A program made the position numbers and the translations under genes. From assembly GCA_023269455.1 (NCBI GenBank), contig JAHFTG010000005.1, positions 1 to 20,704 on the forward strand: a DNA stretch of 20,704 nt, read 5' to 3'. Below the pieces are notes generated by a model. The model had not been told where the DNA came from. It made no database searches and worked only from the letters and a program-made list of their open reading frames with translations. Below, piece by piece: positions 1 to 9,059 of the stretch (the first letter of the stretch is position 1; every line of letters begins with the position of its first letter). Source of the DNA: Opitutaceae bacterium. Lineage in GTDB: Bacteria > Verrucomicrobiota > Verrucomicrobiia > Opitutales > Opitutaceae.

Positions 1-2279
<2,279 letters not shown>

Positions 2280-2366
2280 GGGAAAATCGAGCTGGGAAAG
2301 TTGAAAGTCTGGACGAAGAAACCGGGGAGCGAATGGCGGCGGAAACGGAAAGAGGAGCGGGCTGCG

Positions 2367-2402
2367 AAAAAAAGGCCGGTCACGCGGATGCGAGAGCCGG
2401 CC
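2367..2402 (-). terminator. Rho-independent terminator after the glutaredoxin gene
   Basis: On the minus strand a GGCCGG...CCGGCC stem (2397-2402 with 2374-2379) is followed directly by seven T (complement of 2367-2373). It lies 31 bases past the glutaredoxin stop codon and would end that transcript before gltB. Confidence 0.85.
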
Positions 2403-2432
2403 CAAGAAGATATGCTTTGGAGGCCTCGAAAA

Positions 2433-2768
2433 TCAGAAGAAGCGGATGGTTTTGGTGGCCATTTTGGCGTGTTCTTCGTCGGAGCAGCCGGCGTTGAGCG
2501 GCGCATCGACAGGCTTGTCGTTGGATTTCACCAACGAATTGGAGATGAGATAATTTTCAACCTCTTCGCCGGAGATGTCGGCCAGCATCACGCCATCGAT
2601 CTCCACGCAGGGGGAAAGAGGCTGGCCGGACTTCTGCACCATCTCCGCGTAGTTGTTGCGGTTGTTGATGATGTCGATGTCCTCGAAGGGCAGGCTGTAT
2701 TTGCGCATGACCGTGCGAACACCATTGGACCAGCCACAGGACGGTTTGAGATAGGCTTTGATTTTCAT
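2433..2768 (-). CDS. Glutaredoxin-like protein with CGWS active site
   Basis: A small thioredoxin-fold protein of 111 residues. The N-terminus MKIKAYLKPSCGWSNGVRTV gives strand 1 followed by the active-site loop, with Cys11 in a CGWS motif. That is one-cysteine, close to the CGFS of monothiol glutaredoxins. The expected cis-proline region is LSPCVEIDG, with Pro53 followed by Cys54, so a second thiol could sit beside Cys11 in the fold. A 30-residue C-terminal tail follows with a third cysteine (Cys95) and ends IRFF. The frame is open 26 codons further upstream, but the promoter at 2803-2830 would start transcription near 2796. That puts the upstream ATG outside the mRNA and supports the start at 2768. 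Likely role: thiol-disulfide exchange or deglutathionylation in the cytoplasm. An iron-sulfur role is possible but not shown. Confidence 0.85.
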   Translation of the reverse strand: MKIKAYLKPSCGWSNGVRTVMRKYSLPFEDIDIINNRNNYAEMVQKSGQPLSPCVEIDGVMLADISGEEVENYLISNSLVKSNDKPVDAPLNAGCSDEEHAKMATKTIRFF

Positions 2769-2802
2769 GCGTTGAACAAACTTAAGACGGAAAACGGTGC
2801 AA

Positions 2803-2830
2803 CTTATAGGAACGGCTTTTGACCGTTCAA
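2803..2830 (-). promoter_or_regulatory. Sigma-70-type promoter of the glutaredoxin gene with palindromic spacer
   Basis: On the minus strand, TTGAAC (-35, 2825-2830) and TATAAG (-10, 2803-2808) are 16 bases apart. The likely transcription start is near 2796, giving a leader of about 28 bases. An inverted repeat, GAACGG-N7-CCGTTC (2810-2828), fills the spacer and overlaps the -35, a position where a repressor could act. Confidence 0.6.
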
Positions 2831-3020
2831 GCGAAAGGTTGACCAATTAAAGCATTTTACGGGCCGAGGCAGGCCGTCCGCAGCGTCAAACCTCCGCGAA
2901 AAGGCCGTGTTTTGCCAAGATGCCGTTTGAGATTTGAGCCGCCGCCGCCCACGTTCCCCTCGCCCGCCAGCACCCAGAGAGGAAACCGCCGCGCGACTTC
3001 TCCCTCATAAAAGACTACCG

Positions 3021-3386
3021 ATGAAAACCATTCTTCTCCTCACCTGCTCCAACATCTTCATGACGCTCGCCTGGTATGGGCAGTTGAAATTCAAGTTTTT
3101 TGAGGGCCGGTCGCTATTCTTCATCATTATTGTGTCCTGGGGCATAGCCTTCTTCGAATACACTTTCATGATTCCGGCCAACCGCGCCGGCTATCAGAGC
3201 GGCCAGTTCACCGGCTACCAACTCAAGATCATCCAAGAGGTGATCACCCTCGGGGTCTTCGTGGTCTTCGCATGGCTTGTCCTCAAGGAAAAGCTCACAT
3301 GGAATTATGCGGTGAGTTTCGCGCTGATTATCGCCGCGGTGTATTTCGCGATCGCGTTTAAACCCGCGTCCCCCGGCGGACACTAG
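3021..3386 (+). CDS. DUF486 / DMT-superfamily small membrane protein
   Basis: A hydrophobic 121-residue protein that matches the DUF486 family, described as putative members of the drug/metabolite transporter superfamily. It begins MKTILLLTCSNIFMTLAWYG. Four membrane segments can be read at roughly residues 3-20, 32-52, 73-92 and 96-114. The conserved middle has FEYTFMIPANRAGY, followed by QFTGYQLKIIQEVITL. A longer reading of the same frame would add 29 arginine- and proline-rich residues from 2934 that do not resemble the family, so ATG 3021 was chosen. It stands alone between the divergent glutaredoxin gene and recA. The transported substrate is unknown for the family. Confidence 0.85.
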   Translation: MKTILLLTCSNIFMTLAWYGQLKFKFFEGRSLFFIIIVSWGIAFFEYTFMIPANRAGYQSGQFTGYQLKIIQEVITLGVFVVFAWLVLKEKLTWNYAVSFALIIAAVYFAIAFKPASPGGH

Positions 3387-3471
3387 CCCGCGGCCGACCA
3401 CCCATCCACTCGCTCGCACCGGGGGCTCAAAAGACGACCCGCGCGTGAAAAATTTCCCGCCTTTTTAACGC

Positions 3472-3538
3472 TTGGCTTGCTTCCGCCAACGCGCGCGCTT
3501 CACGTTGACAGCCTATTGCAGCGGGGCGGTTGCCCCGC
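3472..3538 (+). promoter_or_regulatory. recA upstream region: palindrome, -35 box and leader hairpin
   Basis: Three signals precede recA. A TTGGC-N8-GCCAA palindrome lies at 3472-3489. A consensus -35 TTGACA lies at 3505-3510. A 7-bp perfect hairpin, GCGGGGC-GGTT-GCCCCGC, lies at 3521-3538. No good -10 box is present 16-18 bases after TTGACA (the sequence there is GGTTGC), so the promoter call is tentative. The palindrome could be an SOS operator, but the LexA site of this lineage is not known to me. Confidence 0.4.
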
Positions 3539-3574
3539 TTCCTAAACCATAAAAACACCAGTTCCTCCCGCATC

Positions 3575-4657
3575 ATGTCCAAAGCCGCTCCCGCCAAAGC
3601 CTCCTCTGCCCCCGCCGTCACCGCCGTCGATCCCGCCGCCCGTAAGAACGTCGAGCTCGCCGTCAGCGCCATCACCAAACAATTCGGCGAAGGCTCGATC
3701 ATGCGCCTCGGTGACAATCATAAGATGACCGTCGAAACGGTCTCCACCGGTTCGCTCGCCATCGACCTCTGCCTCGGCGGCAAAGGCCTCCCCCGCGGCC
3801 GCATCATCGAAATCTACGGACCGGAATCCTCCGGTAAAACCACCTTCTGTCTGAGCGTCATCGCCGAAGCCCAAAAACGCGGCGGCCTCGCCGCCTTCAT
3901 CGACGTCGAGCACGCCCTCGACCCGAAATACGCCCGCGTCGTCGGCGTGAAGTTGGACGACCTCCTCGTCTCCCAGCCCGACTCCGGCGAAGACGCGCTC
4001 AACATCACCGAGACGCTCATCCGCTCCAACGCCATCGACGTCATCGTCATCGACTCCGTCGCCGCCCTCATCACCAAAGCCGAGCTCGACGGCCAGATGG
4101 GCGACATGACCATGGGCAGCCAGGCCCGCCTCATGTCCCAAGCCATGCGCCGTCTCACCGCCGTGGTGAGCAAGACCAAGTGTATCTGTATTTTCACCAA
4201 TCAGATTCGCGAAAAAATCGGCGTCATGTTCGGCAGCCCCGAGACGACCTCCGGCGGCCGCGCGCTGAAGTTTTTCTCCTCCATCCGCATCGACATCCGA
4301 CGCAAAGACCAGATCAAGACCCCCGACGGCAAGATCATCGGCAACCGCACCAAGATCAAAGTCGTCAAAAACAAGGTCGCCCCGCCCTTCACCGAATGCG
4401 AATTCGACATCATGTATGACGAAGGCATCTCGAAGACCGGCTCGATCATCGACCTCGGCATCGAGCACAAGATTCTCGAAAAGAAAGGCGCGTGGATCTC
4501 CTTTGAAGGCGAACTCGTCGGCCAAGGCCGCGACGCCGCCAAGACCGCCGTGCGCGACAACCCCGCCCTCGCCGAAAAGCTCACCAAGGCGATCATGGAC
4601 AAAGTCACCGTCACGGGCGGCACCGCCGTCACCGGCGCGGAAGCCGCCGCCGAGTAG
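3575..4657 (+). CDS. recA: Recombinase RecA
   Basis: A DNA-dependent ATPase that forms filaments on single-stranded DNA, drives homologous strand exchange and stimulates LexA self-cleavage. It has 360 residues, normal for the family. After a lineage-specific Ala/Lys/Pro-rich start (MSKAAPAKASS) come KNVELAVSAITKQFGEGSIM, the Walker A motif GPESSGKTT (residues 82-90), the Walker B region VIVIDSVAAL, the L1/L2 DNA-binding loops (GDMTMGSQARLMSQAMR and FGSPETTSGGRALKFFSS) and the C-terminal domain. The start at 3575 was preferred over an in-frame ATG at 3530, because the extra 15 residues lie in the leader hairpin region and are not RecA-like. No Shine-Dalgarno is present (leader CCTCCCGCATC). 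It is a single-gene unit ended by the terminator at 4690-4724. Confidence 0.98.
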   Translation: MSKAAPAKASSAPAVTAVDPAARKNVELAVSAITKQFGEGSIMRLGDNHKMTVETVSTGSLAIDLCLGGKGLPRGRIIEIYGPESSGKTTFCLSVIAEAQKRGGLAAFIDVEHALDPKYARVVGVKLDDLLVSQPDSGEDALNITETLIRSNAIDVIVIDSVAALITKAELDGQMGDMTMGSQARLMSQAMRRLTAVVSKTKCICIFTNQIREKIGVMFGSPETTSGGRALKFFSSIRIDIRRKDQIKTPDGKIIGNRTKIKVVKNKVAPPFTECEFDIMYDEGISKTGSIIDLGIEHKILEKKGAWISFEGELVGQGRDAAKTAVRDNPALAEKLTKAIMDKVTVTGGTAVTGAEAAAE

Positions 4658-4689
4658 TTTATAAATAACTACGCGATTCTCCGCCCTTC

Positions 4690-4724
4690 AAAAGCCCCGC
4701 CGCCTCCGCGACGGGGCTTTTTTT
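4690..4724 (+). terminator. Rho-independent terminator after recA
   Basis: AAAAGCCCCG pairs with CGGGGCTTTT around a small, partly paired loop, followed by a run of seven T (4718-4724). It is 32 bases past the recA stop and separates recA from mnmE. Confidence 0.93.
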
Positions 4725-4807
4725 CGGCCGACATCCAGCCTGTGACCGGTTGGGTCCGGCGGGCATTTCGTTTTGCTTTCAAGCGCGCGGCCCGTTGCCT
4801 AGGCGGA

Positions 4808-6151
4808 ATGTCCGCCGAAACCATCGCAGCCCTCGCCACACCCGTCGGCACCGCCGCCCTCGCGGTGGTGCGCGCCAGCGGCCCTGATTGCGCGCGACTG
4901 GCCGCCGCCATCTTCGGGAAGACTCCCTCACCCCGCATCGCCACCCACGCCGACTACCGCGATGCCGCCGGTCAACTGCTCGACGATGTCGTGGCCACCT
5001 ACTACGCCGGTCCCCGCTCTTACACCGGCGAAGACCTCCTCGAAATCTCCTGTCACGGAAATCCATTTATAGCACAAAGCATTCTTCAAGATTTGCTTAA
5101 CCGTGGCTGCCGCGCCGCAACAGCCGGCGAATTCAGCCGCCGCGCCTTCCTCAACGGCCGCATGGACCTGAGCCAGGCCGAGGCCGTCATGGACCTCATT
5201 CATGCGCGCAGCCAACGCGCCCTTGCCGCCGCCAACCAACAACTCCGCGGCAGCCTCGGTCGCCACCTCGGCGAGCTCACCGAAGGCCTCCTCCTCGTCC
5301 TCGCCCGCATCGAGGCCTACATCGACTTCCCCGACGAAGACCTCCCCGCTGAAGATCGCCAGATCGTCCTCACCGAACTCGACCGCGTTCTACGTGGAAC
5401 GGCCCGCCTCCTCGCCACCCATCACTACGGCGAACTCCTCCGCGACGGCATCAAAACCATCATCATCGGCGAGCCCAACGCCGGCAAATCCAGCCTCCTC
5501 AACCGCCTCGTCGGCCACGACCGCGCCCTCGTGAGTCCCGAACCCGGCACCACCCGCGATTTCATCGAGGAACGCCTCATCCTCGGCCCGCATTGCCTGC
5601 GCCTGATTGACACCGCCGGCCTCAATCCCACTCCCGCCGCCCTCGAAAAACTAGGCATGGCCAAAACCCTCGAACGCGCCGCCGAGGCCGACCTCTTCCT
5701 CTGGGTTGTGGACGCCACGCTCCCCTGCCCGCCCCTCCCCGCCGAAGTCGCCGCCCGCCTCACACCGGAAAACGCCCTCGTTCTCCTCAACAAATCCGAT
5801 CTCTCGGGCACGCGCCCCCTCCCCTCGTCCGCACTGCCGCACCTAACCATCTCCGCCCTTACCGGCGACGGACTCCCCTCGCTCACCGAGCACATCACCC
5901 GCCTCGCCGACGCGTTTCGCCAAGACCAAGGCGAGGAAATCATCGCCATCAACGCCCGCCACGCTGACGCCCTCCGCCGTGCCACCGAGTGCCTGGAAAC
6001 CGCCCGCGCCAAAGTCTCTGCCCAAGGCCCCACCGAACTCCTCGCCAGCGATCTCCGTGGCGCTCTCGATGCCTTTGGCGAGATTGCCGGTAAAATCGAC
6101 AACGAGCGCATGCTCGACCACCTCTTCAAGACATTTTGCATAGGCAAATAA
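4808..6151 (+). CDS. mnmE: tRNA modification GTPase MnmE
   Basis: With MnmG, this protein installs the (carboxymethyl)aminomethyl group at C5 of the wobble uridine in certain tRNAs. MnmE binds the folate and hydrolyses GTP. It has 447 residues. The N-terminal folate-binding domain starts MSAETIAALATPVGTAALAV and contains FNGRMD-type sequence (here FLNGRMDLSQAEAVMDLI). The helical domain is interrupted by a G domain with P-loop GEPNAGKSS (residues 221-229), DTAGL switch II and NKSDL. The protein ends FKTFCIGK, the family's C-terminal CIGK with the catalytic cysteine. The frame is open back to a GTG at 4742, but the family start matches ATG 4808. mnmG begins 10 bases downstream, so the two are cotranscribed. 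A degenerate parS-like site lies at 5387-5400. Confidence 0.97.
   Translation: MSAETIAALATPVGTAALAVVRASGPDCARLAAAIFGKTPSPRIATHADYRDAAGQLLDDVVATYYAGPRSYTGEDLLEISCHGNPFIAQSILQDLLNRGCRAATAGEFSRRAFLNGRMDLSQAEAVMDLIHARSQRALAAANQQLRGSLGRHLGELTEGLLLVLARIEAYIDFPDEDLPAEDRQIVLTELDRVLRGTARLLATHHYGELLRDGIKTIIIGEPNAGKSSLLNRLVGHDRALVSPEPGTTRDFIEERLILGPHCLRLIDTAGLNPTPAALEKLGMAKTLERAAEADLFLWVVDATLPCPPLPAEVAARLTPENALVLLNKSDLSGTRPLPSSALPHLTISALTGDGLPSLTEHITRLADAFRQDQGEEIIAINARHADALRRATECLETARAKVSAQGPTELLASDLRGALDAFGEIAGKIDNERMLDHLFKTFCIGK
5387..5400. other. Degenerate parS-like site inside mnmE
   Basis: GTTCTACGTGGAAC differs from the core parS palindrome GTTCCACGTGGAAC at one base. The flanking bases are C and G instead of T and A. 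It falls in the MnmE codons for V-L-R-G-T, about 1.5 kb from the perfect site at 6877. ParB binding is plausible but unproven. Confidence 0.4.
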
Positions 6152-6161
6152 ATGGTCAACA

Positions 6162-8048
6162 ATGATTTATAATAAATCACCTTTCGACGTCATCGTCTGT
6201 GGCGCCGGCCACGCCGGGTGCGAAGCCGCGCTCGCCGCCGCCCGCATGGGCGCCTCCACCCTGCTCCTCACCGGCAACATCGACACCATCGCCCAGATGA
6301 GCTGCAACCCCGCCATCGGCGGTCAAGCCAAAGGCCAGATGGTGCGCGAGATCGACGCCCTCGGCGGCGAGATGGCCATCAACACCGACCTCACCGGCAT
6401 CCAGTTTCGCCTCCTCAACGAGTCCAAAGGCCCCGCCGTCCAGTCCCCCCGCGCCCAGTGCGACAAGAAAGCCTACCAGTTTCGCCTCAAGCACACCCTG
6501 GAGCTCCAACCCAACCTTCAGGTCTTCCAAGCCACCGTCACCGGCCTCGTCTTCACCGGCCAAAAAGTTACCGGCGTCCGCACCAACCTCGACATCGAGT
6601 TCAGCGGCCTAACCGTGATCGTCACCACCGGCACCTTCCTCCGCGGACTGATGCACATCGGCCAAAACAAGAACGAAGGCGGCCGCCTCGGCGATTTTAG
6701 CGCCAAAACCCTTTCGACCAGCTTCCTTGAGGCCGGCATCGAGCTCCGCCGCCTAAAAACTGGCACCCCCCCCCGCCTCCTTGGCCGCAGTCTCGACTTC
6801 TCCAAGATGGAAGAACAGCGCGGCGACGCCAACCCGACACTCTTCGCTTTCTACGACACTCGTGGACCGGAAGACTTGTTCCACGTGGAACAGAACGGCG
6901 AACAGCGCATCGGATGGAAGCCCGGCACCAGTCAGATTTCCTGCTGGATGACCCACACCACGGCCGAGACCGCCCAGCTTGTCCGCGATAACCTCTACAA
7001 ATCCGCCATGTATTCCGGCGAGATCGAGGGTGTCGGCCCGCGTTATTGCCCGAGTATCGAGGATAAATTCGTGCGCTTCGCCGATAAACCCCGGCATCTA
7101 CTCTTTTTGGAACCCGAAGGCCGCTCGACCAACGAATACTACGTTAACGGCCTTTCCACGTCGCTGCCATTCGATGTCCAGCTCGACATGGTCCATAGTA
7201 TCCCCGGCTTGGAAAACGCCCAATTGCTGCGCCCCGCTTACGCGGTCGAATACGATTTCGCGCCGCCCACGCAGCTTTATCCGTCCCTTGAATCCAAGAA
7301 GGTCGAAAACTTGTTTTTCGCCGGCCAAATCAACGGCACCTCTGGTTACGAAGAAGCCGCCTCACAAGGGCTTCTCGCGGGCGTTAACGCCGTAAACAAG
7401 GTTCGCCAGCAAGAGCCGCTCATTATCGGACGCCACGAAGCCTATATCGGCGTGCTCATCGACGATCTCGTGACCAAGGGCACGAATGAGCCATATCGCA
7501 TGTTTACCAGCCGTGCCGAATACCGACTCCTGTTCAACCACGGCAGCGCCGAGTTGCGCCTGTTTCATCACGCCAAAACCCACGGCTTGGTTTCACCGGC
7601 CCGGCTGGCGCGCATGGAAGAAAAAAAACGCCAGACCGAACACTGGATCGAATTCCTCCAGACCCAAAAAGCGCCAGCCGGGCAGGGGACTTATGGCGAT
7701 GCCATCCGGCGTTCCACCACGGGTAGGGAAGAGATGCCCGCTTTACCAGAGGCTCTTGCCGCCCAGCCCGCAGCCCTGCGCCAGGAAGTCATTTATCGCG
7801 TGAGTTACCACGGCTACCTGTCCCGTGAACAACGCCAGATCGACAAGCTCGCCGACATCGAAAAAATAAAAATCCCCCCGCACATCGACTTCCTTCAAGT
7901 GCGTGGTCTGCGCAAGGAAAGCGCTCTCAAACTCACGGAAATCAAACCCTATACTTTGGGGCAGGCGAGTCGCATAAGCGGAGTTAACCCAGCAGATATC
8001 AGCGTTTTAATGGTTTTAATTGAAGCAGGCAGAGTAGGGGACAAATGA
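6162..8048 (+). CDS. mnmG: tRNA uridine-5-carboxymethylaminomethyl modification enzyme MnmG (GidA)
   Basis: The FAD/NADH-binding partner of MnmE in wobble-U34 modification. It has 628 residues, the usual length. The FAD-binding Rossmann motif CGAGHAGCEAA lies at residues 13-23. Conserved stretches follow: SCNPAIGGQAKGQMVREIDA, LNESKGPAVQSPRAQCD, LKTGTPPR, WMTHTT, GPRYCPSIEDK, FAGQINGTSGYEEAA and FTSRAEYRL. The C-terminal helical domain that contacts MnmE and tRNA ends near VNPADISVLMVL. The start ATG 6162 is 10 bases after the mnmE stop. A perfect parS palindrome is embedded at 6877-6892, where it encodes LFHVEQ. No intrinsic terminator follows; instead a hairpin repeat element lies at 8078-8149. 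Confidence 0.98.
   Translation: MIYNKSPFDVIVCGAGHAGCEAALAAARMGASTLLLTGNIDTIAQMSCNPAIGGQAKGQMVREIDALGGEMAINTDLTGIQFRLLNESKGPAVQSPRAQCDKKAYQFRLKHTLELQPNLQVFQATVTGLVFTGQKVTGVRTNLDIEFSGLTVIVTTGTFLRGLMHIGQNKNEGGRLGDFSAKTLSTSFLEAGIELRRLKTGTPPRLLGRSLDFSKMEEQRGDANPTLFAFYDTRGPEDLFHVEQNGEQRIGWKPGTSQISCWMTHTTAETAQLVRDNLYKSAMYSGEIEGVGPRYCPSIEDKFVRFADKPRHLLFLEPEGRSTNEYYVNGLSTSLPFDVQLDMVHSIPGLENAQLLRPAYAVEYDFAPPTQLYPSLESKKVENLFFAGQINGTSGYEEAASQGLLAGVNAVNKVRQQEPLIIGRHEAYIGVLIDDLVTKGTNEPYRMFTSRAEYRLLFNHGSAELRLFHHAKTHGLVSPARLARMEEKKRQTEHWIEFLQTQKAPAGQGTYGDAIRRSTTGREEMPALPEALAAQPAALRQEVIYRVSYHGYLSREQRQIDKLADIEKIKIPPHIDFLQVRGLRKESALKLTEIKPYTLGQASRISGVNPADISVLMVLIEAGRVGDK
6877..6892. other. parS chromosome-partition site (perfect palindrome) inside mnmG
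   Basis: TGTTCCACGTGGAACA is a perfect 16-bp palindrome that fits the widely conserved bacterial parS consensus TGTTYCACGTGRAACA, the loading site for the ParB CTPase clamp. parS sites are often within coding genes near the replication origin, and dnaN lies about 12 kb away here. parA and parB are not in the window. Confidence 0.9.
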
Positions 8049-8077
8049 TTTAACGCGAACCATCAAAGCCGCCATTA

Positions 8078-8149
8078 CGCAGATGGATGCAGATACAGCC
8101 AGTGAGAGCATGCTTCGGTTTTGGAATCCGTGTCTCTGGCTAATCTGCG
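8078..8149. repeat. Intergenic inverted-repeat hairpin element, CGCAGAT type
   Basis: CGCAGAT (8078-8084) pairs with ATCTGCG (8143-8149), and AGCCAG (8097-8102) pairs with CTGGCT (8136-8141). The left arm contains a second partial copy (TGCAGAT), bulged out of the stem. It lies between mnmG and the response regulator gene. It has no T-run, so it is not a classical terminator. It resembles the elements at 14981 and 17436 in design but not in sequence. Confidence 0.6.
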
Positions 8150-8251
8150 ATTAAAACCCGGGTTTCCGTCGTTTGGATGTCGCTGTAACATTTGTGAAAC
8201 GGGCCCGAAATCCACTGGGAGCCCACGCCCACTTCGGCTATTGTTACGAAT

Positions 8252-8971
8252 ATGGCAGACACCAAACCCAAGAAAATCCTCGTGGTGGACGACGAATCAG
8301 ACGTAACGGAACTCGTCGCATATCACCTCAAGGCCAAAGGCTTTCAGGTCGAAGTCGTCAACGACCCCAACAGTAGCATCGGCACTGCCCGCTCTTTCCT
8401 GCCCGATCTGGTCATCCTTGACGTGATGATGCCCGACCTCAACGGCATCCAAATCTGCCGCATGCTGCGCGCCGATCCGAAACTCAAAAAAGTCCCCGTC
8501 ATCTTCCTCACCGCCAAAGCCGAGGAAAACGACCGCGTGCAAGGCCTCGAAACGGGCGCCGATGACTATATTTGTAAACCATTTAGCACCAAAGAATTAA
8601 TTCTTCGCGTGCAGACGATTTTACGCCGCCTTTCGGATGGTGCCACGGAAGAGCCGAAACGCCTGCAAGTCGGCCAGATCGTCATCGATATAGAGCGCCA
8701 CGAGATCACCATTCACGGCAAGCCCGTCGAGCTCACCGCCACGGAATTCAATCTGCTGCGCCTGCTGATGGAGCGTCGCGGCCGCGTGCAGACCCGCGAA
8801 CACCTCCTCATCAACGTCTGGAACTACGAGACGGAAATCGAAACGCGCACCGTGGACACCCATGTGCGCCGCCTTCGCGAAAAACTGGGCACCGAGGCTG
8901 ATTGGATTGAAACGATTCGCGGCGTCGGCTACCGCATGGCCGAACGCAAAGCCCAGGAAACGACATCCTAA
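8252..8971 (+). CDS. OmpR/PhoB-family response regulator
   Basis: A two-component DNA-binding regulator of 239 residues. The receiver domain (about residues 7-125) has acidic pair Asp13-Asp14, phospho-acceptor Asp57 in VILDVMMPD, the LTAKA switch threonine and the conserved lysine in CKPFS. The C-terminal winged helix (about residues 140-230) shows ELTATEFNLLRLLMERRG and TVDTHVRRLREKLG, followed by IRGVGYRM, typical of OmpR/PhoB proteins. The histidine kinase gene starts 88 bases downstream, so it is probably the cognate sensor. PhoB is the closest type by appearance, but nothing here proves a phosphate signal, and no convincing Pho box was seen upstream. Start: ATG 8252, with no Shine-Dalgarno (leader GTTACGAAT). 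Confidence 0.92.
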   Translation: MADTKPKKILVVDDESDVTELVAYHLKAKGFQVEVVNDPNSSIGTARSFLPDLVILDVMMPDLNGIQICRMLRADPKLKKVPVIFLTAKAEENDRVQGLETGADDYICKPFSTKELILRVQTILRRLSDGATEEPKRLQVGQIVIDIERHEITIHGKPVELTATEFNLLRLLMERRGRVQTREHLLINVWNYETEIETRTVDTHVRRLREKLGTEADWIETIRGVGYRMAERKAQETTS

Positions 8972-9059
8972 GCCAGTCACCGCCTTGGCACGCACGTCCA
9001 CGCTTAGAGGTTGTTCCCCGTCGGAATTTGCGGCGGATTAACTGCTAAACCGCACCCGC

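Noticed and set aside
3542..4525. A 327-codon minus-strand frame across recA
   Set aside because: Antisense shadow of recA, with repetitive Asp/Gly/Phe composition and no domain.
8191..8212. A Pho box upstream of the response regulator
   Set aside because: CTGTAACATTTGTGAAAC resembles the tandem CTGTCAT pattern only loosely (about 5/7 and 4/7 per half-site), too weak to claim autoregulation.
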